Below, one piece after another: positions 1 to 8,960 of a stretch of 64,000 nucleotides of DNA. How positions within the stretch are numbered: position 1 is the first letter of the stretch; the number at the start of each line of letters is the position of its first letter. A program made the translations under genes and the position numbers. Under the pieces are notes generated by a model, which was given only the letters and a program-made list of their open reading frames with translations, had not been told where the DNA came from and did no database searches. The DNA is from Phenylobacterium sp. (GTDB lineage Bacteria > Pseudomonadota > Alphaproteobacteria > Caulobacterales > Caulobacteraceae), in contig NZ_SSMX01000014.1 in assembly GCF_004799515.1 (NCBI RefSeq), positions 62,001 through 126,000 on the forward strand, written 5' to 3'.

Positions 1-50
1 GCCGAAAGCGGGCGGAAGGCTTCCGGGGTCACGAAGGATCAGGGGCGACC

Positions 51-164
51 CAGATCCTTACGAGCTCAGGGGGACACCGAGGCCGGATCGAAGCCCAGCT
101 GGGGCGACCCAGTAAAGCCGAGACCCTCCTCGACCTTGAAGGCTCAGGTCCCCCAACGGATCTG
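51..164 (+). other. Candidate structured RNA segment (unidentified)
   Basis: No convincing protein is encoded between the window edge and 256. Two long-range complementary pairs can be read directly: CAGATCC (51-57) with GGATCTG (158-164), and GGGGGAC (69-75) with GTCCCCC (148-154), separated by an 11/3-nt internal bulge. GGGGCGACCCAG occurs twice (42-53 and 103-114). A 17-bp hairpin follows immediately. Long imperfect stem, bulge and terminator suggest a plus-strand small RNA or a 3' UTR entering from the left. I compared it by eye with 4.5S, RNase P, tmRNA, 6S, glycine and TPP consensus motifs and found no clear match. Confidence 0.3.
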
Positions 165-168
165 GTTC

Positions 169-206
169 AGAGGGCGGTGTTCCGGGAAACCGGGGCGCCG
201 CCCTCT
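169..206 (+). terminator. Strong GAAA-loop hairpin, probable terminator
   Basis: AGAGGGCGG (169-177) pairs with CCGCCCTCT (198-206). The inner part continues through G-U and G-C pairs to a GAAA tetraloop (186-189), giving a 17-bp uninterrupted stem. The tract after it (TTGCT) is only weakly U-rich. The loop-proximal TTCCGGGAAACCG resembles the rpsI terminator at 40525, so it probably ends a plus-strand transcript. It may also end the minus-strand operon that finishes at 257. Confidence 0.5.
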
Positions 207-222
207 TGCTATGCGCCATCTT

Positions 223-251
223 CCTCTCCCTCTCGCGTCGCGGGGGAGAGG
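223..251. repeat. Dispersed palindromic repeat, copy 1
   Basis: This 29-base element has CCTCTCCC and GGGGAGAGG arms around a GCG-rich centre. It matches the reverse complement of 43143-43171 at 28 of 29 bases. It sits six bases beyond the stop codon of the minus-strand dehydrogenase, the kind of 3'-end position where REP-like elements are usually found. Confidence 0.7.
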
Positions 252-256
252 AGATG

Positions 257-1249
257 CTAGGTGAGCCCCACCTCACTCCTGTCCGCCTCGTTGAGCAGCG
301 GCTCTTTCGCCAGGTAGCGGCGCAGGTTCTCCAGGAACAGATTGTCGCCGCGGTCCAGGTTTCCGTCGCCGGAGTTGGAGGTGTGGGCGGTGACCCGCAC
401 CTTCGGATGGTCCCAGAACCAGGCGTCGGCGGGCAGGGGCTCGGTCTGGAAGACGTCCAGCACCGCATGGCCCGGCTGGTCGCGGTCGAGCCCGGCCTTC
501 AGCGCATCCTCGTCCACCAGGCCGCCGCGGCCGATGTTGATCAGCACCGCGCCCGGTTTCATGGCCCGGAAGAAGTGCTCGTCGCACATGCCGCGCGTCT
601 CGTCGTTCAGCGCCAGCGCCAGCACGACCACGTCGGCGTCCGGCAGCGCCGAACCGATCTCCTTCAGCGTGATGACCTTATCGACGAGGTCTCCTTCGGC
701 CGCCGGGCTGCGGCGCACCACGGTCAGGTGGACGCCGAACGGCTTGATGCGCTTGGCGATCTCGTGGCCGATGTTGCCGAAGCCGGCCATCAGCCAGCGG
801 GTCCGGGCGACCTCGTGATAGGGCGTGGACTTCCACTCGCGCCTGGCCTGCAGGGCGGCGGCCTCGGCGATGGGGACCTGCAGGCTGAGCGCGTGGGCGA
901 CCACATATTCGGCGATCGGGGTCGCCTGAGCGCTGGATTTCGAGATCCGCACGCCCTTTTCCATGATCGAGCGGAACATCGGGTTGTCGATGCCGGCGGC
1001 CATGATCTGGGTCCAGCGCGGGGCGTCGGTCTTCATCAGCCGCCCGAACAGCTGGCCCAGCGTCCCGGAGGCGTAGGAATCCAGGCTGAGCCAGACCACC
1101 TCCGGGTCGATGTCCTCGGCGGCGATGGACCGGCCGTCCAGCTCGTAGGCGTCCTTGTCGACCGCGGTGACCACCTGGGCGTCCGGCGCGACCTTGGCCA
1201 GGCGCTCGGCGACGCGGCCGTGGGCCGCCTTGGTCATCAGGATCTGCAT
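257..1249 (-). CDS. D-2-hydroxyacid dehydrogenase family protein
   Basis: A 330-residue NAD(P)-dependent oxidoreductase of the D-isomer-specific 2-hydroxyacid dehydrogenase family (glyoxylate/hydroxypyruvate reductase-like). The Rossmann motif GFGNIG lies near residue 156. The catalytic Arg is in NIGRGGLVDEDAL, the Glu in DVFQTEPLP and the His in VTAHTS, in family order. The ATG is four bases after the ppx stop, so it is probably the last gene of the hdaA-ppk-ppx transcription unit. The exact 2-ketoacid substrate cannot be read from sequence. Confidence 0.88.
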   Translation of the reverse strand: MQILMTKAAHGRVAERLAKVAPDAQVVTAVDKDAYELDGRSIAAEDIDPEVVWLSLDSYASGTLGQLFGRLMKTDAPRWTQIMAAGIDNPMFRSIMEKGVRISKSSAQATPIAEYVVAHALSLQVPIAEAAALQARREWKSTPYHEVARTRWLMAGFGNIGHEIAKRIKPFGVHLTVVRRSPAAEGDLVDKVITLKEIGSALPDADVVVLALALNDETRGMCDEHFFRAMKPGAVLINIGRGGLVDEDALKAGLDRDQPGHAVLDVFQTEPLPADAWFWDHPKVRVTAHTSNSGDGNLDRGDNLFLENLRRYLAKEPLLNEADRSEVGLT

Positions 1250-1253
1250 GGGC

Positions 1254-2753
1254 TCACCCGAGTTCGAGTTTCAGCTTCAGGGCCGAGGCCAGGGTCTGGG
1301 CCCGCTTGGCGGTCTGCTCGCCCAGCAGCATGTCCTCCCAGCCGGTGGCGGCGGTCAGCGCCACCTTGTCACCCTGGATGCTGAGGGACGACTTTTCCAG
1401 CAGCCTGGGATTGCGGCCGGATAGGTCGCAGGCCAGCCGGATGGCGGCGCCGAGCGCGCGGGCGCGCTGGCGGCGGTCCGCGCCGATCACCCGGGCCACG
1501 GCTTCGGCCTCCGGCGGCGTGGTGGCCGAGGTATGACGAGCGAAGGCGACGCTGGCCAGATAGGCGCGCTCGGCATGGCTCATGCCGGCGATGGGCGCCC
1601 GCAGCACCTGCTCGAAGGCCAGGTCCGCGCGGTGGTCGGGGTGCAGGCGCACGCCCAGGTCGGCCAGCCGGCAGGCGGCGGCCAGTAGGACCGCGTCGCG
1701 CCCGGCGAACACCGGGGTCAGCTTCTCGAAGGCTGGGGTCAGCCAGGCCTCCAGCGCGCCGCCCAGCTCGGAGGGGACGCCGCGGGCGGCGGTCAGGGCC
1801 TCGCAACCCTCGATCAGCGGGTCGCGTTCGCGCACCTCCGGCGCCATGGCGTCGAGCAGCATGCCTTCGCGAACCCCGAAGGCCGAGATGGTGATCCGCT
1901 CGAAGCCCAGGCGCTCGATCAGCGCCTCCAGCACCACGGCGGAGTAGGGCAGGGTCTCGATCCGCTTCTTGGACAGCCCCTGCATGCGCTCCAGCGAGGC
2001 GCGCGACTGCCGGCCGATCAGCCGCGAGACGCTGAGCGCGTCGGCCCGGCTCATCTCGTACTGGTGGGCGACGTGCAGAGGATAGTCGATCAGCTCCATC
2101 TGGAAGAGCGCCAGGTTGCGCCAGGCGCCGCCGACCGCATGGAAATGCTTGGTGGAAAAGCGCTCCACGTGGGGCGCGATGGCCGCGTCGACCAGCCGGC
2201 GCGTACGCTCGGCGTCCAGCGGCCGCGGCGCGCCGAGCGCGAAGGGTCCAAGCGGCAGGGTCGCCCCGTCGTCGGCGCCGCCGAGGCCGCCCAGCTTCAC
2301 CAGCTCCAGGCTGGAGCCGCCCAGGTCGCCCACCACGCCCTCGGCGTCCGGTTGGCCGGCGATCACGCCCAGGGCGGCGTAACGGGCCTCCTCGTCGCCG
2401 GTGAGGGTGCGCACGACAAGGCCGGTCTCTTCGCGCACCCGCTTCAGGAAGGCCGGGCCGTCGGCGGCCTCGCGCACCGCGGCGGTGGCCGCGGCGGTGA
2501 CGTCCTCGGCGCGCCAGCCGTCCAGCACCGCGCGGAAGCGTCGGATGGCGGTGAGCGCGATCTCCACGCCCTCGGGCGACAGCCGCCCCGTCGACGGCAG
2601 GTCGCGGCCCAGGCCCGCCAGGGCCTTCTCGTTGTAGACGGTCCAGATGGCGCGCCCGTCCAGCCGGTAGATCACCAGGCGGACCGAGTTCGAACCGACG
2701 TCGATGACGGCGGCCTGACGGGACTCCGGCCTGCTATCCCCGCGAGGCCACAT
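1254..2753 (-). CDS. ppx: Exopolyphosphatase (Ppx/GppA family)
   Basis: A 499-residue cytoplasmic phosphatase of the ASKHA fold that releases terminal phosphate from polyphosphate, or from pppGpp in the GppA branch. The N-terminal phosphate loop [10 protein letters not shown] is near residue 18, the catalytic Glu lies in [12 protein letters not shown] and the second nucleotide loop is [10 protein letters not shown]. The C-terminal helical HD-like region is present, giving a typical full length. Its ATG overlaps the 3' end of ppk by 20 bases, so the synthetic and degradative polyphosphate genes are translationally coupled. Confidence 0.93.
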   Translation of the reverse strand: MWPRGDSRPESRQAAVIDVGSNSVRLVIYRLDGRAIWTVYNEKALAGLGRDLPSTGRLSPEGVEIALTAIRRFRAVLDGWRAEDVTAAATAAVREAADGPAFLKRVREETGLVVRTLTGDEEARYAALGVIAGQPDAEGVVGDLGGSSLELVKLGGLGGADDGATLPLGPFALGAPRPLDAERTRRLVDAAIAPHVERFSTKHFHAVGGAWRNLALFQMELIDYPLHVAHQYEMSRADALSVSRLIGRQSRASLERMQGLSKKRIETLPYSAVVLEALIERLGFERITISAFGVREGMLLDAMAPEVRERDPLIEGCEALTAARGVPSELGGALEAWLTPAFEKLTPVFAGRDAVLLAAACRLADLGVRLHPDHRADLAFEQVLRAPIAGMSHAERAYLASVAFARHTSATTPPEAEAVARVIGADRRQRARALGAAIRLACDLSGRNPRLLEKSSLSIQGDKVALTAATGWEDMLLGEQTAKRAQTLASALKLKLELG

Positions 2754-4962
2754 GATCGATCGCGCGCGGCATGTCCTTCACCTTCTGCCCTCTACCCGAA
2801 AGGCTGGGGTTGGTCATGAAATACTCGTGCGCGGAAAAGGCGCCGGGGTGATCCCAGGAGGGATCGCGGGTGAAGTGGCCGTCGGAGTCGAGGATCCAAC
2901 TCTGGGCCTCGTCCTTCAGGTTGGCCAGCATGATCTGCTGCAGCACCTGCTGGTGCACCGTCGGGTTCTCCACCGGCGTCAGGGCCTCGACGCGGCGGTC
3001 CAGGTTGCGCGGCATCCAGTCGGCGGAGGAGATGAACACCCGGGCCTCCGACGAGGGCAGGGGCGCGCCGTTGGCGAAGGCGGAGATGCGGCCATGCTCC
3101 AGGAAGCGGCCGACGATCGACTTCACCCGGATATTCTCCGACAGGCCTTTGATGCCCGGGCGCAGGCAGCAGATGCCGCGCACGACCAGGTCGATCTCCA
3201 CGCCGGCTTGGCTGGCGGCGTAGAGGGCGTCGATGATCTGGGGGTCGACCAGCGAGTTCATCTTGGCCCAGATGCCCGACGGCTTGCCCTCGGCGCGGTT
3301 CAGCACCTCGCGGGCGATGTGGTCGAGGAGGTCGCGCTTCATGGTGATCGGCGAGAAGGAGAGCTTCTCCAGGCCGCCCTCCGGCTGGGCGTAGCCGGTG
3401 ACGAAGTTGAACAGCCGCGTGGAGTCGCGGCCCAGCGCCGGGTCGGTCGTGAACAGGGACAGGTCCGTATAGAAGCGCGCGGTGATCGGGTGGTAGTTGC
3501 CGGTGCCGAAGTGGCAGTAGGTGCGCAGCACGTCGCCCTCGCGCCGCACCACGGTGGAGAGCTTGGCGTGGGTCTTGTACTCCACGAAGCCGAAGACCAC
3601 GTGGACGCCCGCCCGCTCGAGGTCGCGGGCCCACTTCATGTTCGCCGCCTCGTCGAAGCGGGCCTTGATCTCGATCACCGCGGTGACGTTCTTGCCGGCG
3701 TCGGCGGCTTCGATCAGGGCCGCGACGATCGGGCTGTCGTGGCTGGTGCGGTAGAGGGTTTGCTTGATCGCCAGCACGTTGGGGTCCCGCGCGGCCTGGC
3801 GCAGGAACTGCACCACCACATCGAAGCTTTCGAACGGGTGGTGGACCAGGATGTCCTTCTCGCCGATGGCCGCGAAGCAGTCGCCGCCGTGGTCGCGGAT
3901 GCGCTCGGGGAAGCGCGGCTCGAAGGGCTTGAACTTCAGGTCCGGCCGGTCGGCGGGGATCAGCTGGCTCAGCTCGTCCAGGCCCAGGAGGCCGTCGATC
4001 TGGATGATGTCCTGCGGTTCGGCGTGCAGGCTGGAGGTGATGAAGCCTTGCAGCTCCTCGGGCATGGAGGCGTCGATCTCCACACGCACGACGCTGCCCA
4101 GGCGGCGCTGCTTCAGCGCCAGTTCGAACTCGCGAACCAGGTCCTCGGCCTCTTCCTCGATTTCCACGTCGGAGTCGCGGATCACCCGGAAAACGCCCTG
4201 CGCCTGCACCTCGCAGCCGGGGAACAGGTGGTCGAGGAACAGACTGACCAGCGCCTCCAGGGTCACGAAGCGCCGCTCGACCTTGCGCCGGCCGGTGCGG
4301 TGAACCGGCAGCTCCCAGAAGCGGGCCACCTGGGCCGGGATCGGCGTCAGCGCGTAGAGCACGCGGTTGTCGGCCAGCCGGCGCAGCTTCAGCACCAGCG
4401 AGAAGGCCAGGTTCGGAATGAACGGGAACGGGTGCGCGGGGTCGATCGCCAGCGGCGTCATCACCGGGAACACCTGCGAGACGAAGGGCTCCTCCAGGGC
4501 GTCCAGCTCGGCGTTGGTCACGTCGCCGGCCGCCACCACCCGCAGGCCTTCCCCGGTCAGCTCCGAGCAGAGCTCGCGCCAGCGGGTCTGCTGGTCACCC
4601 ATCAGGTCGGCTGCCTCGGCGTTGACCCGCTCCAGCTGCTCAACGGGCGTCAGGCCGTCCTGGCTCACCGTGCGCACGCCTTCGCGCACCTGCGCCTTCA
4701 GGCCGGCCACGCGGACCATGTAGAATTCATCGAGGTTGTTGGCGCTGATCGCCAGGAAGCGCAGCCGCTCCAGCAGCGGGTGGCGCGGGTTCTTGCTCTC
4801 GGCCAGCACCCGGCGGTTGAAGGCCAGCCACGACAGCTCGCGGTTGAAGAAGCGCGACGGCGAGGCCGCCAGGTCCTCGTCCCAGGTCAGGACGTCGGTC
4901 TCGCCCGCGGGAGTCTCGACCTTGACGGGCTCGGCGGCGGCGATGGTCTCGGCTTGGCTCAT
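2734..4962 (-). CDS. ppk: Polyphosphate kinase 1
   Basis: Reversibly polymerises the ATP gamma-phosphate into inorganic polyphosphate. [14 protein letters not shown] marks the N-terminal domain. The autophosphorylated His is in the [11 protein letters not shown] block and a second catalytic His is in [13 protein letters not shown]. An ATG at 5013 would add 17 residues, but the start at 4962 (MSQAET) has GGAG about nine bases upstream and gives 742 residues, so I prefer it. It lies between hdaA (65-base gap) and ppx (20-base overlap), all co-directional. Confidence 0.95.
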   Translation of the reverse strand: MSQAETIAAAEPVKVETPAGETDVLTWDEDLAASPSRFFNRELSWLAFNRRVLAESKNPRHPLLERLRFLAISANNLDEFYMVRVAGLKAQVREGVRTVSQDGLTPVEQLERVNAEAADLMGDQQTRWRELCSELTGEGLRVVAAGDVTNAELDALEEPFVSQVFPVMTPLAIDPAHPFPFIPNLAFSLVLKLRRLADNRVLYALTPIPAQVARFWELPVHRTGRRKVERRFVTLEALVSLFLDHLFPGCEVQAQGVFRVIRDSDVEIEEEAEDLVREFELALKQRRLGSVVRVEIDASMPEELQGFITSSLHAEPQDIIQIDGLLGLDELSQLIPADRPDLKFKPFEPRFPERIRDHGGDCFAAIGEKDILVHHPFESFDVVVQFLRQAARDPNVLAIKQTLYRTSHDSPIVAALIEAADAGKNVTAVIEIKARFDEAANMKWARDLERAGVHVVFGFVEYKTHAKLSTVVRREGDVLRTYCHFGTGNYHPITARFYTDLSLFTTDPALGRDSTRLFNFVTGYAQPEGGLEKLSFSPITMKRDLLDHIAREVLNRAEGKPSGIWAKMNSLVDPQIIDALYAASQAGVEIDLVVRGICCLRPGIKGLSENIRVKSIVGRFLEHGRISAFANGAPLPSSEARVFISSADWMPRNLDRRVEALTPVENPTVHQQVLQQIMLANLKDEAQSWILDSDGHFTRDPSWDHPGAFSAHEYFMTNPSLSGRGQKVKDMPRAIDHVASRG

Positions 4963-5027
4963 CTCGTCGTCTCCGCGTCCGATGAGGGTCGAGATGTCTC
5001 TTGGCCCGCGCATGTGACGGCTTCAAG

Positions 5028-5702
5028 TCATCCCTCGAAAAGGTCAAGATTCTCGATATCGTCTTCCAGGATCTCGCGGGCCAGGACGCGCGATACCGGC
5101 CGCATCATCCCGTCCTCTGTCTCGTCGAGCCGCCGCACGATCTCCTGGGCGCCGGGAATCGACCGCTCCATGCGGCGCAGCAGGTAGGGATAGACGTCGT
5201 CGTGTGGGCGGATATTCCGTTCACGGAAGAACTTCCGTAGGACGCCGCCCAGGACCTCGTCGTCGGGGGCGGCGATCTCGGCCGCCATCAGGGCGTTCAG
5301 CCGCGAGCGCAGGTCGGGCAGCTCCGCCGTCCAGGCGGCGGGCGCCGTCCGCGCGGTGAGCAAGAGGCTCGCGCCGTCCCGAGCGGCCTGGTTGATCAGG
5401 TGGAACAAGGCCTCGGCGTCGACGCCGCGGTCAATGTCCTCCAGCAGGGCCGCGCGGCCCGCGGCGGCGGCCACGTCCGGCTGGGCGCGATCGAGGACCA
5501 CGGCCTCGGCCGACGCCGCCCAGGCCTGCGCCAGGTGGCTCTTGCCGCAGCCTTCCGGGCCGAACAGCGTGAGCGTCCCGCCCGGCCAGCGCGGCCAGGC
5601 GTCGAGCGCCGCCAGCGCCTGGGCGTTGGATGCGCCGCGGATGAAGGCGTCGCGGGTAGGGGCGGTGGGCCTGCGGAGGCTCAGCCGAAGCTGCCTGGCC
5701 AT
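5028..5702 (-). CDS. hdaA: DnaA inactivator HdaA (AAA+ ATPase)
   Basis: A 224-residue homologue of Hda/HdaA, which binds the DNA polymerase sliding clamp and stimulates ATP hydrolysis by DnaA to block re-initiation. The extreme N-terminus carries a clamp-binding QLRLSL motif (residues 4-9). Walker A is GPEGCGKS (48-55) and Walker B LLEDID (86-91). The helical lid contains an Arg-rich RRMERSIPGAQEIVRRLD segment. Small size and lack of a DNA-binding domain separate it from DnaA. It lies between bpt and ppk; linkage to ppk is, from memory, also the Caulobacter arrangement. Confidence 0.9.
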   Translation of the reverse strand: MARQLRLSLRRPTAPTRDAFIRGASNAQALAALDAWPRWPGGTLTLFGPEGCGKSHLAQAWAASAEAVVLDRAQPDVAAAAGRAALLEDIDRGVDAEALFHLINQAARDGASLLLTARTAPAAWTAELPDLRSRLNALMAAEIAAPDDEVLGGVLRKFFRERNIRPHDDVYPYLLRRMERSIPGAQEIVRRLDETEDGMMRPVSRVLAREILEDDIENLDLFEG

Positions 5703-5721
5703 GTTGTGTCCGCTTGGGGTC

Positions 5722-6489
5722 CTAGAGCGCGTCGTTGGCCGCCCGCGCCGCCCCGCCGACCACCAGGGTCCAGCCTTCCGGCTTCAGCAGCTCGATGGGC
5801 GAAAAGCGGACCTTGTAGTCCATCTTCTCCGAGCCGCGCACCCAATAGCCCAGATAGACGTAGGGCAGGTTGGTCAGGCAGGCCTGGATCACGTGGTCGA
5901 GGATCACGAAGGAGCCCAGGCTGCGGCGGCCCTGAGTCGGGTCGTAGAAGCTGTAGACCAGCGACAGGCCGTCGTTCATCACGTCCACCAGGGCGCAGGC
6001 CACCAGCTCGCCCGGGCTGCGCCCGACGGGGCGCTTGCGGAACTCGATGATGTGGGTGCGGACGGCGGTGTCCTCGACCATGGCGACATAGTCCGGCCAG
6101 GTCATCTCGGCCATGCCGCCGTCGGCATGGCGGGTGGTGAGGTAACGGCGGAGCAGGTCGAACTGCTCCATGGTCGCCTCGGCCTCCACCAGGTGCCGCT
6201 CCAGGTCCTCGTTGCGGGCTATGGTCTTCCGCTCGGAGCGGGAGAAGACGTAGTCCGCCGCCGGGATCCGCGCCGAGACGCAGGCCGTGCAGGCTTCGCA
6301 GGCCGGGCGGTAGGCGATGTTCTGCGACCGGCGGAAGCCGACCTGGGTCAGGCTGTCGTTGACGCTGGCGCCGTCGGACAGCGGCAGGTGGGCGAACACC
6401 TTGCGTTCGAAGCGCTCCGGCAAATAGGGGCAAGGCGACGGCGCGGTCAGGAAGAACCTGAGCTGTCGGGACGGAAAGTGCTGCGTCAC
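5722..6489 (-). CDS. bpt: Aspartate/glutamate leucyltransferase (N-end rule)
   Basis: A 255-residue Bpt/Ate1-family aminoacyl-tRNA-protein transferase that adds Leu to N-terminal Asp or Glu, creating N-degrons for ClpS/ClpAP. Family landmarks are CPYLPERFERKVF near the N-terminus, the Cys cluster ACEACTACVSARIP, RRSQNIAYRP, and the C-terminal LGYWVRGSEKMDYKVRFSPIE. The start codon is GTG with only a weak Shine-Dalgarno, but the N-terminus aligns with the family. The gap to hdaA is 19 bases, so the two are probably co-transcribed. Confidence 0.92.
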   Translation of the reverse strand: MTQHFPSRQLRFFLTAPSPCPYLPERFERKVFAHLPLSDGASVNDSLTQVGFRRSQNIAYRPACEACTACVSARIPAADYVFSRSERKTIARNEDLERHLVEAEATMEQFDLLRRYLTTRHADGGMAEMTWPDYVAMVEDTAVRTHIIEFRKRPVGRSPGELVACALVDVMNDGLSLVYSFYDPTQGRRSLGSFVILDHVIQACLTNLPYVYLGYWVRGSEKMDYKVRFSPIELLKPEGWTLVVGGAARAANDAL

Positions 6490-6603
6490 GGAATTGCCGT
6501 CGCCCTCATGCCGAGACCTCGATTAGGCGTCATGCCGCGCGCGGGCGCAAGAGTTGTTGCAGGCTCGTCACCCGGGCGGGACGAAGCGCCGCGGACGGCC
6601 GCC

Positions 6604-7500
6604 TTAGGGCCCCGCGCGGTCTGGCGGCAGCACGGGCGCCTCACGCAACAACACGATAGCGATGCGTCGGTTGCCGGGCAGGGTCGGGTCGTCCGGATAA
6701 AGCGGCTCTTTCGTGGCCTTGCCGCTCACCTGGTAGATGCGGTCCGGCTCGACGCCGGCCCCTTCTAGGATGCCGCGCGAGGCGTTGGCGCGGTTCTGCG
6801 ACAGGGACCAGTCGCTGTCGGGCTGCCGGGCGGCGCCTGCGGTGGCGCTGGTGTGGCCGTAGATGCTGATCCGGTTGGGCAGCTGGTTGATCACCTTGGA
6901 GATCGCCCGCAGCAAGAGCTTGGCGCGGTCGTTGGGGACGGCGGTGCCCTGATTGAACATCGAGCGGCCTTCCTGGTCGACCAGCTGGATGCGCAGGCCT
7001 TCCGGGGTCTCGTCGACGATGATGTTCTTCGACAGCTCGGCCAGCTCCGGCATGTCCTGCAGCGCCTGGCGCAGGGACTGCTGGGCCGACTGGAAGGCGG
7101 CCTCTTCCTTCTTGGCCTCATCGGCCTTCGCCTGGTCGGCGGCGGACTTGGCCGCGTCCTTGGCCTTGCCGTTGTCGGGGTTCTTCACGTCGGGGCTGGC
7201 GTCCTGCACCACAGACTGCGAACCGTTCTGCTTGGTGCCATCGTCGCCCAGCGCCGTGCCGGCCAGGATGCCGCCGGCGCCGGAGGTGGTCTCTGAGACG
7301 CTGGCCGGGGCGAAGTAGTCGGCGATGCCGCGCTTCTGCTCGGGGCTCGTGGTGTTGATCAGCCACATCAGGAGGAAGAAGGCCATCATCGCGGTCACGA
7401 AGTCCGCATACGCCACCTTCCAAGCGCCGCCGTGGTGACCACCGCCGCCGCTCTTCTTGATCCGCTTGATGATGATCGGCCGTTCGCCGCTCACCGACAT
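6604..7500 (-). CDS. motB: Flagellar motor stator protein MotB
   Basis: A 298-residue stator subunit anchoring the proton channel to peptidoglycan. A basic N-tail (IIIKRIKKSGGGGHHG) precedes one membrane helix at residues 28-50 carrying the proton-accepting Asp33 in YADFVTAMMAFF. A Lys/Ala-rich linker follows, then a C-terminal OmpA-like domain (about 170-290) with ISIYGHTSATAG and SQNRANASRGIL. No motA is adjacent, as in Caulobacter where motA and motB are unlinked. The downstream 114 bases contain nothing recognisable. Confidence 0.95.
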   Translation of the reverse strand: MSVSGERPIIIKRIKKSGGGGHHGGAWKVAYADFVTAMMAFFLLMWLINTTSPEQKRGIADYFAPASVSETTSGAGGILAGTALGDDGTKQNGSQSVVQDASPDVKNPDNGKAKDAAKSAADQAKADEAKKEEAAFQSAQQSLRQALQDMPELAELSKNIIVDETPEGLRIQLVDQEGRSMFNQGTAVPNDRAKLLLRAISKVINQLPNRISIYGHTSATAGAARQPDSDWSLSQNRANASRGILEGAGVEPDRIYQVSGKATKEPLYPDDPTLPGNRRIAIVLLREAPVLPPDRAGP

Positions 7501-7592
7501 GGCCCGCCCCGGGTAAGACTGTTACGAGGGACTCACTTGCGCAGGCCCTCGTTAAGATGGCGTTGCGCGCACGGTTAAGGAGCAGGGTTACG

Positions 7593-8450
7593 ATGAAGGT
7601 CGCGTTCGCCGGTCTCGGCGTGATGGGGTTCCCCATGGCGGGGCATCTGGCGAAGGCCGGCCACGAGATGGCCGTTTACAATCGCAGCCCGGAAAAGTCG
7701 GCGCGCTGGGTCGGGAGCCACGGCGGCAGGGCCGGGGCGACGGCGGCGGAGGCGGCCAAGGGCGCCCAGCTCTTCATCCTCTGCGTCGGCAACGACGGCG
7801 ACGTGCGCCAGGTGGTGGCGGAAGCCTTGCCGGTTCTCGCCCCGGGCGCGGTGGTGGTCGACCACACCACGACCTCCGCCGTCGTGGCGCGCGAGATGGG
7901 GGCGCTGGCGGCCGAGGGCGGCCGGGCCTTCGTCGACGCCCCGGTCAGCGGCGGCCAGGCGGGCGCGGAAAACGGCCAGCTCACCATCATGTGCGGCGGG
8001 ACGGACGAGGCCTTCGCCAAGGCCGAGCCGGTGATCGCCGCTTACGCCAAGGCCACCAAGCTGATGGGCGGCTCCGGCGCGGGCCAGCTCGCCAAGATGG
8101 TCAACCAGATCTGCATCGCCGGCGTCGTCCAGGGGCTCGCCGAGGGCCTGCATTTTGCGAAACGCGCCGGCCTCGACCCCCAGCTGGTCTACGACGCCAT
8201 CTCCAAGGGCGCGGCCCAGTCCTGGCAGATGGACAACCGCTGGAAGACCATGACCGAGGGCAAGTTCGACTTCGGCTTCGCGGTCGACTGGATGCGGAAG
8301 GACCTGGGGTTGGTGCTGGACGAGGCGGGCCGCAACGGCGCGGCGCTCGACATGACCCGCATGGTCGACGGCTTCTACGCCGAGGTGCAGGCGCAAGGCG
8401 GCCGCCGCTGGGACACCTCCAGCCTGGTGGCGCGGCTGGAGAAACCCTAA
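7593..8450 (+). CDS. NAD(P)-dependent beta-hydroxyacid dehydrogenase (HIBADH family)
   Basis: A 285-residue oxidoreductase of the 3-hydroxyisobutyrate dehydrogenase/tartronate-semialdehyde reductase family. It has a GLGVMGFPMAGHLAKAGH dinucleotide fold at the N-terminus, substrate loop DAPVSGGQAGAENGQL, and the catalytic Lys in GQLAKMVNQ. A start 12 codons upstream (7557) is possible, but AAGGAG at 7577-7582 points to the ATG at 7593, the usual N-terminus for the family. It is followed without a gap by a GNAT gene. A second family member, mmsB, is at 18185, so this one probably serves another substrate. Confidence 0.88.
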   Translation: MKVAFAGLGVMGFPMAGHLAKAGHEMAVYNRSPEKSARWVGSHGGRAGATAAEAAKGAQLFILCVGNDGDVRQVVAEALPVLAPGAVVVDHTTTSAVVAREMGALAAEGGRAFVDAPVSGGQAGAENGQLTIMCGGTDEAFAKAEPVIAAYAKATKLMGGSGAGQLAKMVNQICIAGVVQGLAEGLHFAKRAGLDPQLVYDAISKGAAQSWQMDNRWKTMTEGKFDFGFAVDWMRKDLGLVLDEAGRNGAALDMTRMVDGFYAEVQAQGGRRWDTSSLVARLEKP

Positions 8451-8960
8451 ATGCCGGTCCTCGAAACCGCCCGCTTGACGCTGAGCGAACTGGTCCCTGA
8501 GGACGCGCCCTTCATCCTGGAGCTGCTGCTGAGCCGCGGCTTCCGCGAGAACATCGGCGACCGCGGGGTCACGGACCTGGAAAGCGCCGGCGGCTACATC
8601 GACCGCGTCCGGAGCGGCTACGCGGCCAACGGCTTCGGCCTCTGGCGTTGCGATCTGACCGCGACCGGCAAGCCCACTGGCCTCTGCGGCCTGGTCAAGC
8701 GCGACGGCCTCGACCACCCGGATGTCGGCTACGCCTTCCTAGAGCGGTTCTGGGGGCAGGGCCTCGCCTCGGAGTCCGCCGCCGCCAGCCTGGCCTATGG
8801 CCGCGAGACGCTGGGCCTGCCGGTCATCGTCGCCATCACCACGGCGAAGAACCACGGCTCCATCGCCGTCCTGAAGAAGATTGGCCTGCGCGACGCCGGG
8901 ACGATCCGCCTGCCGGGGAACGACTACGACAGCGCCTACTTCACCACGGCGCCGGAATGA
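8451..8960 (+). CDS. GNAT family N-acetyltransferase (RimJ/RimL-like)
   Basis: A 169-residue acetyltransferase of the RimJ/RimL type. The N-terminus LETARLTLSELVPEDAPF is typical of the subfamily. The acetyl-CoA loop is in YAFLERFWGQGLASESAAA, followed by the N-x-x-S helix NHGSIAVLKKIGL. The ATG directly abuts the stop of the preceding dehydrogenase, and its own stop overlaps the next start (ATGA), so the three genes form a translationally coupled unit. The acetyl acceptor is unknown. Confidence 0.85.
   Translation: MPVLETARLTLSELVPEDAPFILELLLSRGFRENIGDRGVTDLESAGGYIDRVRSGYAANGFGLWRCDLTATGKPTGLCGLVKRDGLDHPDVGYAFLERFWGQGLASESAAASLAYGRETLGLPVIVAITTAKNHGSIAVLKKIGLRDAGTIRLPGNDYDSAYFTTAPE

Noticed and set aside
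58..468. Minus-strand open frame of 136 codons at the left edge
   Set aside because: It overlaps the dehydrogenase in another frame, shows Arg/Pro-rich low-complexity composition typical of GC-rich shadow frames, and its 3' half covers the hairpin and repeat.
2752..5187. 811-codon plus-strand open frame
   Set aside because: Entirely antisense to ppk, with His/Gln/Val-rich shadow composition and no domain; a GC-skew artefact.
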